Assembly (NCBI GenBank): GCA_052401645.1
Contig: CP198939.1
Coordinates: 1,922,001 to 1,986,000, forward strand
Length of the DNA: 64,000 nucleotides
Source: Arsenophonus sp052401645
GTDB lineage: Bacteria > Pseudomonadota > Gammaproteobacteria > Enterobacterales > Enterobacteriaceae
Direction of reading: 5' to 3'
Shown piece by piece: positions 44,481-55,823 of this stretch (its first letter is position 1; the number at the start of each line of letters is the position of its first letter). The notes under the pieces are model-generated. The model was given only the letters and a program-made list of their open reading frames with translations, did no database searches and had not been told where the DNA came from. A program made the translations under genes and the position numbers.

Positions 44481-45439
44481 ACTAAATTTTATTATTTTAT
44501 TTATTTAATAATTAAGTGCTTAAATAAGCTATATCAACATTTTTAGATTTTTTCTCAATTAATAATACTAATATTTTATATTTATATAATTTATTTAAAA
44601 TCAATTTAATATATAATTAAATTACTTAATTAAATATTTAATTAAAAAAATAAATTTTGATTTTGATCATTTTCTAATATTAAAAGTATTAATAAATATT
44701 AAAAATATTATTTTGGAACTTGTCTATTTCTTTTTAAGAAAAATATTTATATATCTATAGAAATCTTTTAAAGATCAAATAAAATTTAATAGAATATTTT
44801 ATGATTTAATTATTAATAATTTATTCAGATATTAATTTAATAAAATCATTGTGTTATAATAACAATTAATTATGAAAATAATTTAATTTAAATATACTAG
44901 TATTAAATTTATATAAATATAATTTTATCATTTATGATAAAATTAGATATATATTGTATATTAAGGTAAATCAATAAAAAATGAATAATATATCAAGATA
45001 GTCTTTTATAAAAGATACAGTTAGAGATATTTTATATATAGGATTCTATTCTATCTTCTTTTATTATTTAGTTTGATAAAATATTTATTTATTTAATAAA
45101 ATATAAATATTTTAATTATAAATAGAAATTAATAATTTTATAACCATAAGTTATAAATCACTATTATTAAATTTAGTTATAAAAAAATAATAATAAAGAT
45201 TGAATATTTTGATAATATAGATTTACATTGAAATAATTAACACTTTTCTAAAATAAAATAAAAAATAATTAATTAGTTAGTTTTTATTAATATAGATAAA
45301 ATAAGATATATTAAAATTAATATAATATATTAAATAATTTTAAATTATTAACTTTTAAAATAAATAAATATTTTATAAAGCTATGAATAATATAATAAAG
45401 ATTATTATATTTTAATTTGATACTTTAATTTTGATACTT

Positions 45440-45485
45440 AAAAAGAATCTTGATAACTTTAAGCTATTAAGATTCTTTTTATCTT
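45440..45485 (+). terminator. Canonical rho-independent terminator without a gene
   Basis: Arms 45440-45455 and 45465-45480 pair over 16 bases with one G-U, loop ACTTTAAGC. The stem runs into TTTTTAT on the plus strand and is preceded by AAAAA, so it can work in both directions. This is the best terminator shape in the window, yet the nearest intact gene is 1.7 kb away. It may serve an unseen small RNA or be a fossil. Confidence 0.5.
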
Positions 45486-47035
45486 TGATTTTATTGCTTA
45501 TAAAAAAGAGAAATTATTTATGTGATAAAGTTTAATAATATAAAAAATATATAGTTTAATCTTATGAAATTTAATATAATTTTTTTTCAATTATATTTTA
45601 TTATAATAATAATTATATTAAAAAATAAGAAAATTATAAATAAATATTTATTTTGATAAATTATTATAATTATTTTTTTCATAATTAATTAGTAAAAAAA
45701 TTTGTAAAAATATGATTTTTTTTATCAACTAAAATATTTTCTAAATATAAGTTATATAAATTAAATACTTATTATATTTATTAAATATACACTTTATTAT
45801 TTCTGTTTCTAAAAAAAAGAAGAATAATATAAAAATATAATTATTTATTAGTAATTAATATCAAATAAATAATTTATAAATAAATTTATTAATCATCTCT
45901 TTTTAAAGTATAAACTAAGTATTATCTACAATAATCACGATTGATATCTTAATAATTTTTTAATAATATATTTTTATAATTTCTTGTCTGAAATAGTAAT
46001 CTATTTTTGAATATTCTAGAATTATTTATTCTCATCTAATTATGTTAATTGTTAATATTTCGTATTCATGATTGATCAATAAATATTTTTATTACTATAC
46101 TAAATAGTAATTATAGAAAAATCTTATCAATACATATTTTTAAACTTAGTTTATTTATACTTTATAGTATAATTTTCAATAAAAAATCTTTTATTAAATT
46201 AGTCCTTATCAAAAATAATTGCTATTTTATAATAGATTTTAATTTAAATGAAACTAAAGATATAAATTTAATTATTAATTAAGAATTAATAGAATTTTTA
46301 AATTAAAAGCTAATTAATAAAATAAACTAATATTTAAATTTCTCACTTATCAGTTAAGACTAAATATTATAAAAATAATCTTGAAATAATTCAAAATATT
46401 TATAATATTTATTTTTAATAAAAAATAAAAATAAATATTTTATATAAAATGGTTGATATTTTACTTTTCTTAATAAAATTTATGATATATCAAAAAAAAT
46501 TTTAAATATTAATATAAAATTTTGTTACTATATTTAAATAAGTTTTAATAGTTTAACTTTAAAAGAAGATATTACTTATAAAATAATTTATTTATTATTG
46601 ATTCTTCATTAATAATTCATCTAAAAATAGAACTAATAACTAATAAACATAAAAGAAATTATTTATAATTTAATTTATTAAATTTTTTTTTAATAAATTC
46701 AATTATAAATAATTTTTAAGATAACTTTTATACTTAATCAATACATAGGAGTCTTAAATAAAGAAATACTCATGACGGTATATTTTTTTATAATCTCAAT
46801 AATAAAATGCATAAATTTTTTATATATCTAAAATATAGTATGATCTATTTATCAAACTACCACTTATGATAAAGTATACTAGCATCTAGAGTATAAATAT
46901 AATTTAATGTTATCTAATAAATAAAAGTATTTTCTTTTTTAAAGAAAACTATATATTTATTTTAAATTTAAAATATATTTAAAAATATAATTATTGCTAT
47001 AGTAGTTACTAACTTTATCATAAAATAAATGACTG

Positions 47036-47057
47036 ATATGAAAATATATTTTCATAT
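47036..47057. repeat. 22-bp palindrome downstream of ribB
   Basis: Half-site ATATGAAAATA is mirrored exactly, 117 bases beyond the ribB stop. There is no T tract, so it may be a cruciform or a weak transcript end. Confidence 0.25.
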
Positions 47058-47173
47058 ATCTAAAAATATTGAAAAATATTTCCTACTATACTCATACTAG
47101 TTTAAATATAAAATTTATATAAAACTATAATAAAATCAGATTATAAAAAATAGTTTTATTCAGTCCTATTAAC

Positions 47174-47827
47174 TTACTTTTTTTTATTAAACTGATAATG
47201 ACGATATGTCACTAAATCTTCAATAGTTATTACTGGCATATCATATTTATTAGCAAAAATAATTACTTCTTTCATACGAGCCATTGTGCCATCGTCATTT
47301 ATTAACTCACATAAAACACCTACAGGTTTTAAATTAGCTAAAGTTACTAAATCTATAGTGGCTTCTGTATGACCTCTACGCTGTAATACACCACCTTTTT
47401 CTGCTCTTAGCGGAAAAACATGTCCTGGTCTATTAAGATCAGTTGGTTTTGCATTATCGGCAATTGCTTTTCTGATAGTGATTAAGCGATCATTAGCTGA
47501 AACACCAGTTGTAACACCTTCAGAAGCTTCTATAGTGATAGTAAATGCGGTTTTAAATTGACTAGAATTCTCTTTAACCATCATTGGTAATTCTAACTGC
47601 TTACGACGTTCTTCTGTTATACAAAGACAGACAATTCCACTACCATGACGAATAGTTAATGCCATCTGTTTAACTGTCATATTTTCAGCAGCAAAAATAA
47701 TATCACCTTCGTTCTCGCGACCCTCATCATCAAGTACCATAACACCTTTGCGTTGACGCAAAGCTTCAAGAGCACGTTCTATACGTTCAATAGGATTTCC
47801 GTATGTGGAAAGTGATATCTGATTCAT
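47174..47827 (-). CDS. ribB: 3,4-dihydroxy-2-butanone 4-phosphate synthase
   Basis: Converts ribulose 5-phosphate to the four-carbon unit of riboflavin plus formate. 217 residues, the E. coli length. The metal-binding loop DDEGRENEGD is at 33-42, followed by RHGSGIVC, SANDRLITIRKAI, RPGHVFPLRA and the HTEATIDL motif. The usual TRGGHTEA reads QRRGHTEA, replacing a glycine by arginine near the active-site histidine. GAGG lies eight bases before the ATG. The FMN riboswitch that controls ribB in E. coli is not recognisable upstream. It diverges from ubiK as in E. coli. Riboflavin supply is typical for insect symbionts. Confidence 0.97.
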   Translation of the reverse strand: MNQISLSTYGNPIERIERALEALRQRKGVMVLDDEGRENEGDIIFAAENMTVKQMALTIRHGSGIVCLCITEERRKQLELPMMVKENSSQFKTAFTITIEASEGVTTGVSANDRLITIRKAIADNAKPTDLNRPGHVFPLRAEKGGVLQRRGHTEATIDLVTLANLKPVGVLCELINDDGTMARMKEVIIFANKYDMPVITIEDLVTYRHYQFNKKK

Positions 47828-48355
47828 AATGAAACCTCATTAATAAATGTTAAATTAACAGAATCAAGGCTAATTTGATAACATTAATATAATTAGAGTA
47901 GATTGAAAATCTATATAGAAATTAATATAATTTAAAAATTATAGATATTTTTCTCTTTTATCATCGAACACTATAACAGTTGGTTTTGAGATCTCACTAT
48001 ATTTGTTTACTATTCTCGAAAATTATAATAATGAAATGAATTTAAACTTTATTATTCTTTTAAAAAATGAATTTTTAACGATAATGTAATTATTATTTAT
48101 ATAATGAGATGAATAGTTAAACTATATCCTGAATATAATCTAGTAGCAATATCAGAAAGAATAAAGTATTTTAATTAAAATAGTATTATCATTTATATAT
48201 TAACTAATATTATTAGTTGATTATTCTCAATAATTTAGTTATGTTTTATAATAAAATTTGTCAAAAATGATTTTTATTAAATAAGTGATTTTTAAAATTT
48301 ACTATAAATCTAAATTTATAAATTATAATTTATACTCTAAAAGAAATAATAAATA
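47828..48355. other. Divergent region ribB / ubiK
   Basis: 528 bases with no gene. An FMN riboswitch was looked for because E. coli has one here: the conserved GGGGTGAAAnTCCC-like and GACC elements are absent. A slightly GC-richer block near 47964-48000 (TCATCGAACACTATAACAG) has no assignment. Confidence 0.5.
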
Positions 48356-48616
48356 ATGTTTTTTACAAAGAAACTTGAACAAATTACTTGTCAAATTAAA
48401 GATTCCTTATCAAAAGGGTTGCGTGAATTGGGTGAAGATATTAATAAAAAGTTACAAACAACATTACAATCTCAGATAGATAAACTAGACTTGATTTCAA
48501 GAGAAGAATTTAATAGTCAAACGCAAACTTTATTAAAAATTTCAGAAAAAATAATTGAAATAGAAAAACGTATAGAACAATTTGAAAAAAATAATCATTC
48601 AATAAAAAAAGAATAA
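48356..48616 (+). CDS. ubiK: Ubiquinone biosynthesis accessory factor UbiK
   Basis: Small coiled-coil protein (formerly YqiC) that helps the soluble UbiJ-UbiK ubiquinone complex under aerobic conditions. 86 residues (E. coli 96). It reads KLEQITCQIKDSLSKGLRELGEDINKKLQTTLQ, then LDLISREEFNSQTQTLLK, then a charged coiled coil to the end; the proline-rich tail of E. coli is missing. It is convergent with the split hldE, with 41 bases between. Confidence 0.94.
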   Translation: MFFTKKLEQITCQIKDSLSKGLRELGEDINKKLQTTLQSQIDKLDLISREEFNSQTQTLLKISEKIIEIEKRIEQFEKNNHSIKKE

Positions 48617-48638
48617 ATAACATAAAAATTATTTTGAT

Positions 48639-48659
48639 AGCAGAAATTTGCTTTTTTTT
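48639..48659 (+). terminator. ubiK terminator
   Basis: A short stem AGCAG...TTGCT (48639-48652, four pairs plus one G-U) followed by seven T. It overlaps the stop codon of the convergent hldE nucleotidyltransferase gene at 48658-48660. Confidence 0.55.
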
Positions 48660-49131
48660 AAATTAAAAATGCTATTTTCTTCATGATTGTATTAATAATA
48701 TTTGTCGTAGATAATCCATTTTCAAAATTAAGTACTTTAACTTTACCACCTGATTCTAAAACCTCTTTGCTACCGGTAATATCTTTTATCTTATAATCAC
48801 CACCTTTAACTAATACATCAGGTAAAATTTCACTTATTATACGTTGAGGGGTATCCTCTTCAAAGGAAATAACCCAATCTACTGAACTTAATGCGTTTAA
48901 TACAATCATACGTTGAGCTAATGAATTAATAGGTCGATTATCACCTTTAAGTCGTTTAGTTGAATAATCGCTATTTACAACAACAATTAAACGGTCACCT
49001 AACTTTCGTGCATTAGATAAATAGATAACATGACCAGCATGTAATATATCAAAGCAACCATTTGTCATCACAATTTTCTCGCCACGACTACGAGCAATAG
49101 AAACTGCATATTTCAATTGATATTCATTCAT
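48658..49131 (-). CDS. hldE: ADP-heptose synthase, nucleotidyltransferase half (split hldE)
   Basis: Corresponds to residues from about 320 to the end of E. coli HldE: the adenylyltransferase that makes ADP-glycero-manno-heptose for the LPS core. 157 residues. The HxGH motif is at 31-34 (FDILHAGHVIYL), and SSVDWVISFEEDTPQR, VKGGDY and STTNIIN follow. The start is an ATG at 49131-49129 that overlaps the kinase stop by one base (TAATG), the classical coupling arrangement. The domain is complete, so it can act as a free HldC-like enzyme. A frameshift joining it to the kinase would need a -1 step, and no slippery heptamer is present. Confidence 0.92.
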   Translation of the reverse strand: MNEYQLKYAVSIARSRGEKIVMTNGCFDILHAGHVIYLSNARKLGDRLIVVVNSDYSTKRLKGDNRPINSLAQRMIVLNALSSVDWVISFEEDTPQRIISEILPDVLVKGGDYKIKDITGSKEVLESGGKVKVLNFENGLSTTNIINTIMKKIAFLI

Positions 49132-50096
49132 TATAGTAAACACTCATTATCTTGGTAATGAATGACATTTTCTAATTCAATTGATGACACTGTTGAAGTA
49201 CCTAGTTTACCAACTACTATTCCAGCAGCCGCATTAGCTAATATGCATGCTTGATAAAAATCAAGTTGAGTAGCTAACGCAGTTGCTAAAACACTAATAA
49301 CAGTGTCACCAGCTCCAGTAACATCATAAACTTCTTGTGCTTGAGTAGGTAAATGTAATGCCGATTTTTCACGTTGTAATAATGTCATCCCTTGTTCTGA
49401 TCTAGTAATTAACAACCCCTTAAGATCAAGGAAATCAATTAAATTCATCCCTTTTTGCTCAATTTCTATATTACTAAAACATTTACCAACAATAGCTTCA
49501 AATTCAGACATATTTGGTGTTAATAAAGTTGCTCCTCGATAACGTTCAAAATCATCACCTTTAGGATCAACAAGTACTGGTAATTTAGCTAGATTTGCTA
49601 ATGTAATAATTTTTGAAATATGAGCTAAGGAACCCTTACCATAATCAGAAAGCACTATTACCATAACTTGTGGCAAAGCTTTTTGCATACGATCTAATAT
49701 CAGTTTTATATCTATGCTATCAAATCTTTCTTCAAAATCAATTCGAATAAGTTGTTGATTATGCGACATAATTCTTAACTTAGTAATAGTAGGATGAGTT
49801 GATAACATGACAAAATCACAATATACATTAGCTTTATTCAATTTTTCGGTTAAAATTTCAGCGGCATCATCAATACCAGTAATCCCAACAAGATGAACAT
49901 TAGCACCTAAAGCAGCAATATTCATAGCAACATTGGCAGTACCGCCAGGACGTTCTTCTTTTATTTGTACTTTAACGATTGGAACAGGGGCTTCTGAAGA
50001 AATTCGATTAGTTAATCCGTACCAATAACGGTCCAACATAATATCACCAATTACCAAAATATTAGCCTGTTTAAAATCAGGGAGAATGATTTTCAT
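49131..50096 (-). CDS. hldE: Heptose 7-phosphate kinase half (split hldE)
   Basis: Corresponds to the N-terminal ribokinase/PfkB domain of E. coli HldE, which phosphorylates heptose 7-phosphate at C1. 321 residues: RPGGTANVAMN at 49-59, DPKGDDFERYRGATLLTPN at 178-195, and the catalytic GAGD at 261-264. After GKLGTSTVS and SIELENVIHYQDNECLL it ends at a TAA exactly in the linker between the two domains. The start is the ATG at 50096-50094 with GGAG five bases upstream; earlier in-frame starts lack homology. In E. coli the two halves are one 477-residue protein. Separate HldA and HldC proteins exist in other bacteria, so the split may be harmless. Confidence 0.93.
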   Translation of the reverse strand: MKIILPDFKQANILVIGDIMLDRYWYGLTNRISSEAPVPIVKVQIKEERPGGTANVAMNIAALGANVHLVGITGIDDAAEILTEKLNKANVYCDFVMLSTHPTITKLRIMSHNQQLIRIDFEERFDSIDIKLILDRMQKALPQVMVIVLSDYGKGSLAHISKIITLANLAKLPVLVDPKGDDFERYRGATLLTPNMSEFEAIVGKCFSNIEIEQKGMNLIDFLDLKGLLITRSEQGMTLLQREKSALHLPTQAQEVYDVTGAGDTVISVLATALATQLDFYQACILANAAAGIVVGKLGTSTVSSIELENVIHYQDNECLL

Positions 50097-50406
50097 TATT
50101 ACTCCAATGACATATAAAATTATCACAATTAAAATAGTTATCAATAATACTTTTATAATTTAATAAATACTGATTATATTAAAATATAAAAATTAAAATT
50201 TTAAATATAACATTTATTAAAGTAATCTTTTAATAACTGAAAATAACTTTTATGTTTTTTATTTAAACAAAAAATAATTGCTTACTAAGTAAAATACTTA
50301 TAGTATAAGTAAAATAAATATACTTTGTATTTTAATGCATATCTAAATAAACTAATAAATTATAATATAGATATTAAATTTTAATTTATAAAATATATAT
50401 TATTTA

Positions 50407-50431
50407 ACAGATATACTGTCACAGTATCTGT
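50407..50431. promoter_or_regulatory. GC-richer imperfect hairpin upstream of hldE
   Basis: ACAGATATACTG pairs with CAGTATCTGT across TCA with a two-base bulge. The block up to 50450 (ending AACAGACAATATCAGAG) is richer in G and C than anything nearby. It lies about 310 bases upstream of the kinase gene and could be part of its leader or a relic of the end of glnE. Confidence 0.3.
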
Positions 50432-53400
50432 GTAACAGACAATATCAGAGTATTAAATATCAAGCAATAAATTAAGTATCAATTGATATTATTAGTTTTG
50501 ATATTTTAAATCAAAATATCTTCTGTTTTATATTTTATTTTAAAATTAAAAGATTTCATCATTTTTTAAAATTTTTTTTACTTAAAGTAATTTACTTCTT
50601 AATATGATTAATATTTTTACTAAATTGAATTATAATTGTTATTATAATGATAGTTTAGAAAAAATATTTACATTTAGATTAAAATTTATAATATAAATTA
50701 TAAAATTATATTTTTTATAATTACTGGATGATTTTAATATAAATATACTCTAAATATATTAGATTCTGATTATTATCGTAAACAACAACTTTATTTTAAA
50801 AATATTTTTTAATAAGAAAAGTAAGTATTAAAATCAATTATTTTAACAATTTTAATAAAAATTAAAATCATTTTTGATATTTAATCAAATATCTGTTTAT
50901 TATAGTAATATCTCAATAATTTCTTTTTTTAAAAAAATTTAAGTAAGAACTATGATTAATAACTTAAATTAAATGAATTTATTATAAAACATACACTTAA
51001 TTTATTCTGCATTTATTACGAACAATAATATGAATTAAAATAAATATTTAATAAATAGATAAAATTCTTGCTAATTTCAATAATAAGATAGAATACTAGA
51101 AACATTCTCTTCTTAAAAAAACATTAAATAATATTTAATTTAAACATTATATCTCTTGATATATTTATGTATTGATATATATATTAATACATAATAATAT
51201 TACTTTAATTAATTTAATTTTTATAAATATTATAACGTATAAATAACAATTTTTCGAAATTAATTTATTTAATTAACTCAATAATAATAAATAATAAAAC
51301 TGATTCTTTAAAAGAAGAATTTATAATTTAATATAAAGACAAAATATAATTCGATAATATATATTTAAACTCTGAGATTAATTTATAACAAATTATAATA
51401 CTAATTATACTAAAATAAATTAATAATTTATTAAAACGTCATTAATATTATCCGATCCTATCCATTAGAAATTTTTTGAATTAATTTAAATATCAATTAA
51501 TAAAACATATATATAAATAATAAAATAAAGTCAGATATTTTCGTTTAATTTTAAATCTTACTAAAATAATTCTTAAACTATTTAATAATCTATTATTTTC
51601 ATAATTAAATTTAATTTAAAAATATCATAAGTTTACTTTTATTATTAATTTTTTTGTTAAAAACGATAGAAGAATACTAATAATAAAATTATTATTTATA
51701 TAATTATTTTTATCAAAAATTTACATTAAATATTGTTAATATTTTTAGTTATAAATGTAAATTCTTTATAAGAAACCAATTAAATCATATAACTAAATAG
51801 TTAATTTTAATATAATTTAATTAAGAAACAAAAGATTATAATATTTTTATTTAACATAAAAAATAATTTTTTATTAAAATATCATCAATATAATTATTAA
51901 TAATAAAAATCTTATTGATTAATAGTATTAATATTGATAATAAAGTCTTATAATCGTATATTATACTAAGAATAGTCTTGAATTAATTTAAAAAATTATT
52001 AGATAAAATCCATTTGATTAATTAAAATATTCATTTTAAATATATAAAATACTACTACTATAGTAGTTTTGTTTATTTTATATTAATATTTCAAATATTA
52101 TATAACTATTAAATTATAGTAAAATCGATATTTCATAGAAAATAAATATAATTTATATATATTAATAAATTAAATATAAACTAAATTATCATTATTAATA
52201 TTATATATTTTAATCATAGTATGAGATTAACAATCTAATTTTTACTATTGATAAAAATTTTCTAAAAAAAATTAAGTTAAAAACTTAATATCCTGTATTT
52301 TTTTACTAAATTAATAAAAACATTGCATTAATTTGATAAACGAAAACATTAATATATTCTACATTAATAAAATAATTAATTTTGAAATTGATTAATCAAA
52401 AAGTTATGATATTTTTAGATAAAACAACTTATTTAATTTATTTAAATAAAATAAATGAAGTCAATATTTCAGAAAATTTATTTTTTATAAAATTTACTAA
52501 TTATAATAATTAAATAATATTTGTATTTTTTTCTTATTCATAAATAGTATTTTCATTGCTAATAATAATTAATAAATAACTATTTTTATATTTATTTCTG
52601 TTTTTAACAAAAAAAATAAATATTATGATATTTTGTTTTACTATCATAAAATGAGATTTTCAAATACATTATTTTAATAAAAATTAAATAATAAAATTAC
52701 AATAAGATATTATAGTTAGTTAATAATTTCTAGTTATTTACTATTATTATTTTTTAATAACGTCAATTTTTAATAAAGTCTATTTAATTGAAAATAATAA
52801 AATATAGCTAACTATGAAAAATAAATTTTAAAAAGGAAATAAAACCATAATATAGTATACATGTTCATAGTTTAGTATTTTATAAGTAGTTGATATATCT
52901 ATATTTTTTAATTATTATAATCAAAATTTTTATATAGAAAAATATAATTTAAATTAAATTTTATTTAAGAGTAAATAAATAATTTTTTTTTAAATTATTT
53001 TTTAACCAATTTTAAATAAAAATTTAAATATAATAAGAACTTATTTTATTCTTTTTAATTTATATAATATATAAAATATAAGATCAAAATATTTAATAAT
53101 AAAATATTATCTATTTTGTATTAATGAATAACATATAGTTTATCTTTATATAATATTTACTTTAAATAAAAATTTAATGATATAAATATTTTTATCTAAA
53201 ATTAGAGTATTAATATTTTTTAAAATTAAATTTAAATTTAATTCTCATAGAAATTATTTATTACTGATATAGCTATAAATATATTAAATTTATTCAATAT
53301 AATTTAAGTTTAATATTTTAATAAAAATAAGATATATTCTATATATTTTATTAATATAAATAATTATATTAAAACTTGCTTTATAAAACAAATAATTATA

Positions 53401-53988
53401 ATTCAATTTCCAGGTAATTTATATTTAATTGATATTTAAGATATTTTTATTTTCTAAAAAAATAAACGTTTCAAATTTATTTATATTTTCTAATCTTATA
53501 TTTATAATAAAATTATTATTTTTTATATTAAATCAAAATAGCTAATTTAAAATTAATACTTTTATACTTAAAGATAAAATAATTTTATAAAATTATAATA
53601 AATAATAATAATTTAAAATAATAAATAAAAAAATAAACAATTATCAATTCATATTGATATTTTTAAAATATTTTTAAAGAAAATTATTTATTATTTAATT
53701 AAAATAAAATTAAATTTAAAATTTAATATCATAAAAAATAATTTAAATAGAATTTTATTTTCAAAATATATTTAAAATAATAAAGATAAATTATTGTTTA
53801 TAAAAAAATTTAATTATAAGAATCATTTCATTTTTTATATTTAAGTTAAAAAAATTAAAAAATTAATATCAGATAATGATACTTTTTAATAGCTTGAAAA
53901 TAATTGTATATAATTAATGAAATTAATTTTATTTATTGTTGAATTTAAAAATATTTAGTTTTTTAATAAGTATAAAAAATTAGAATAA

Positions 53989-54015
53989 ATGATTTTTATT
54001 TTTAATAAAAATCAT
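53989..54015. terminator. 12-bp hairpin, possible relic terminator
   Basis: Arms 53989-54000 and 54004-54015 (ATGATTTTTATT and its complement) pair around TTT. It lies about 560 bases upstream of cca, near where the end of ygiM is expected. No T tract follows. Confidence 0.25.
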
Positions 54016-54571
54016 CTTTATTATCCTATTAATTTCCAAAAAAAAAGTAATCATAGAATTTTTAGAAAATAAAATAGTAATTAAATCTAATTATTATCAT
54101 AGGCAATAAAATTAAGTATATTAAAAAGTTAATTAAAAATTATAAATGATATATAATTTAATTATTGAAAGTTAATTTTAGTAAAATAGACAATTCGAAA
54201 GAAAACCTTTTTACTTCACTTTTAAAATAAAAATAATAACTATATGAAAATTAACTTATTTTGATGATAAATTTAACAATTAAACTACTAAAATACAAAT
54301 TAAAATTATGAAGAATTAATAATAAAATTATTGATAATACAATGTTTTAAAAAACAAAATATAAAATAAGTTAATTACGAAATAAAAATAGAAATTTCAA
54401 AAATCAGTATTGATTAATGATAACTATTAATTTATTTTAAAAAAATCTATTACATAGTATAAATTATTATTAGTTTAATAAATAATGATTTATTTTTTAT
54501 AAATTATTATTTATCTCATACTCATAACTTAAAAAACGAACTTATGATTTTGATAAATTAAAGAAAATAGT

Positions 54572-55810
54572 ATGCAAATTTATCTTGTTGGTGGCGCGGT
54601 AAGAGATCAATTATTAGGATTACCAGTATCTGATCGAGATTGGGTAGTTGTTGGTTCTACACCAGATGATTTAATTAAATTAGGTTTTCAGCAAGTAGGT
54701 AAGGATTTTCCTGTTTTTTTACATCCAAAAACACGTGAAGAATATGCGCTTGCACGCAAGGAACGTAAAATAAATGTAGGTCATACAGGTTTTTCTTGCT
54801 ATACAGCACCTAACGTTACTATAGAAGAAGATCTTTTACGTCGAGATCTAACTATAAATGCTATTGCACAAACTGAAGATGGAAAACTTATTGATCCATA
54901 TCATGGTGAGCAAGATATAAAAAATCGCTTATTACGACATGTTTCTAATTCTTTTGCAGAAGATCCATTACGAATACTTAGAGTAGCGCGTTTTGCTGCT
55001 AGATTATCTAAACAAAATTTTTTTATTAGCAGTGAAACACAATCATTAATGAAAAAAATGGTTTTTAATTATGAGTTAAATACAATCACACCAGAAAGGA
55101 TATGGATAGAAACGAAAAAAGCACTACAATCATCATCACCTGAAACTTATTTTAATATCTTATATAATTGTGGCGCACTAACTATTATTTTTCCTGAAAT
55201 CAACAAATTATTTAGCATGTTTACAACTGAGGAAACACATCTAAAAATTAATAAAGAAATAGATATATTTTTAACCTTAAAAATGGCAGCGTCATTAACT
55301 GACGATATCGAAATTCGTTTTGCTGCTCTCTGTTATGACTTCATTCAAATATTATCAAAGTCAAAAAACTATTATCGTTATTATGATCACGCTATTAAGA
55401 GTTCTATTTTTATAGAGGCTATATGCAACAGGATACGCATTCCTAATAAAATAAAAGAGTTAGCTAAATTAGCTGCTGAATTTCATCTAAAAATACATCT
55501 AATTAATTTGTTAGAGCCTGAAAATATTATTGACTTATTCAATCAACTAGATAGTTGGCGAAAACCATCGCGAATTAATCAACTTTCTATTATTTATAAA
55601 TCTATTTCCAGTATTCAAATTGAACAGGAAAATATTACTCATCTACAAATTGAATTTTTCATTGAAGCGTTAAAAATAGCACAAAAAATATCATACAAAG
55701 ATATGATAAAAAAAAATATTAAAGGCCATGAGATAAAAGATGAACTTACAAAAGAACGTATTAAGGCATTAACTATTTGGAGACGAGAGCAAACTATTTT
55801 ACCAATTTAG
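54572..55810 (+). CDS. cca: CCA-adding tRNA nucleotidyltransferase
   Basis: Adds or repairs the 3' CCA of tRNAs. 412 residues, the E. coli length. The class II nucleotidyltransferase head is intact: GGAVRDQLLG at 7-16 and the catalytic DRDW at 21-24, with RRDLTINAIA and the EDPLRILRVARFAARL template region. The C-terminal HD domain has lost its metal ligand: E. coli CHDLGK reads CYDFIQ, so His255 is Tyr255 next to Asp256. The phosphatase and phosphodiesterase activities of that domain are therefore probably gone. CCA addition should be essential here, since the tRNA gene in this window does not encode CCA. Stop is TAG. It is convergent with folB. Confidence 0.97.
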   Translation: MQIYLVGGAVRDQLLGLPVSDRDWVVVGSTPDDLIKLGFQQVGKDFPVFLHPKTREEYALARKERKINVGHTGFSCYTAPNVTIEEDLLRRDLTINAIAQTEDGKLIDPYHGEQDIKNRLLRHVSNSFAEDPLRILRVARFAARLSKQNFFISSETQSLMKKMVFNYELNTITPERIWIETKKALQSSSPETYFNILYNCGALTIIFPEINKLFSMFTTEETHLKINKEIDIFLTLKMAASLTDDIEIRFAALCYDFIQILSKSKNYYRYYDHAIKSSIFIEAICNRIRIPNKIKELAKLAAEFHLKIHLINLLEPENIIDLFNQLDSWRKPSRINQLSIIYKSISSIQIEQENITHLQIEFFIEALKIAQKISYKDMIKKNIKGHEIKDELTKERIKALTIWRREQTILPI

Positions 55811-55823
55811 ATTAATCTAAAGT

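Larger units (their letters stand above)
39791..47173. other. Gene-free 7.4-kb region between ygiC and ribB
   Basis: The longest empty stretch of the window. E. coli has only ygiD and zupT here (about 2 kb), so the ancestor probably carried additional genes. A weak zupT relic is proposed at 44290-44480. Strong hairpins are at 40307-40357, 43285-43325, 45440-45480 and 47036-47057. A 65-codon open frame on the minus strand at 43380-43577 ends 55 bases before the 43285-43325 hairpin but resembles nothing I know. Confidence 0.5.
50097..54571. other. Gene-free 4.5-kb region between hldE and cca
   Basis: In E. coli glnE, ygiF and ygiM lie here and add up to about 4.7 kb, close to the gap. I could not read any of them. 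A GC-richer imperfect hairpin lies at 50407-50431, a small palindrome at 52053-52067 and a 12-bp hairpin at 53989-54015. Confidence 0.55.

Noticed and set aside
49131..49143. -1 programmed frameshift joining the two hldE halves
   Set aside because: No X XXY YYZ slippery heptamer or downstream stem is present, and the TAATG overlap with complete domains fits separate coupled proteins.
50097..50144. Longer N terminus for the heptose kinase
   Set aside because: The upstream in-frame codons have no homology, and the GGAG Shine-Dalgarno fits the ATG at 50096.
50407..50433. LexA box
   Set aside because: CTGT and ACAG elements occur, but not with the required eight-base spacing.
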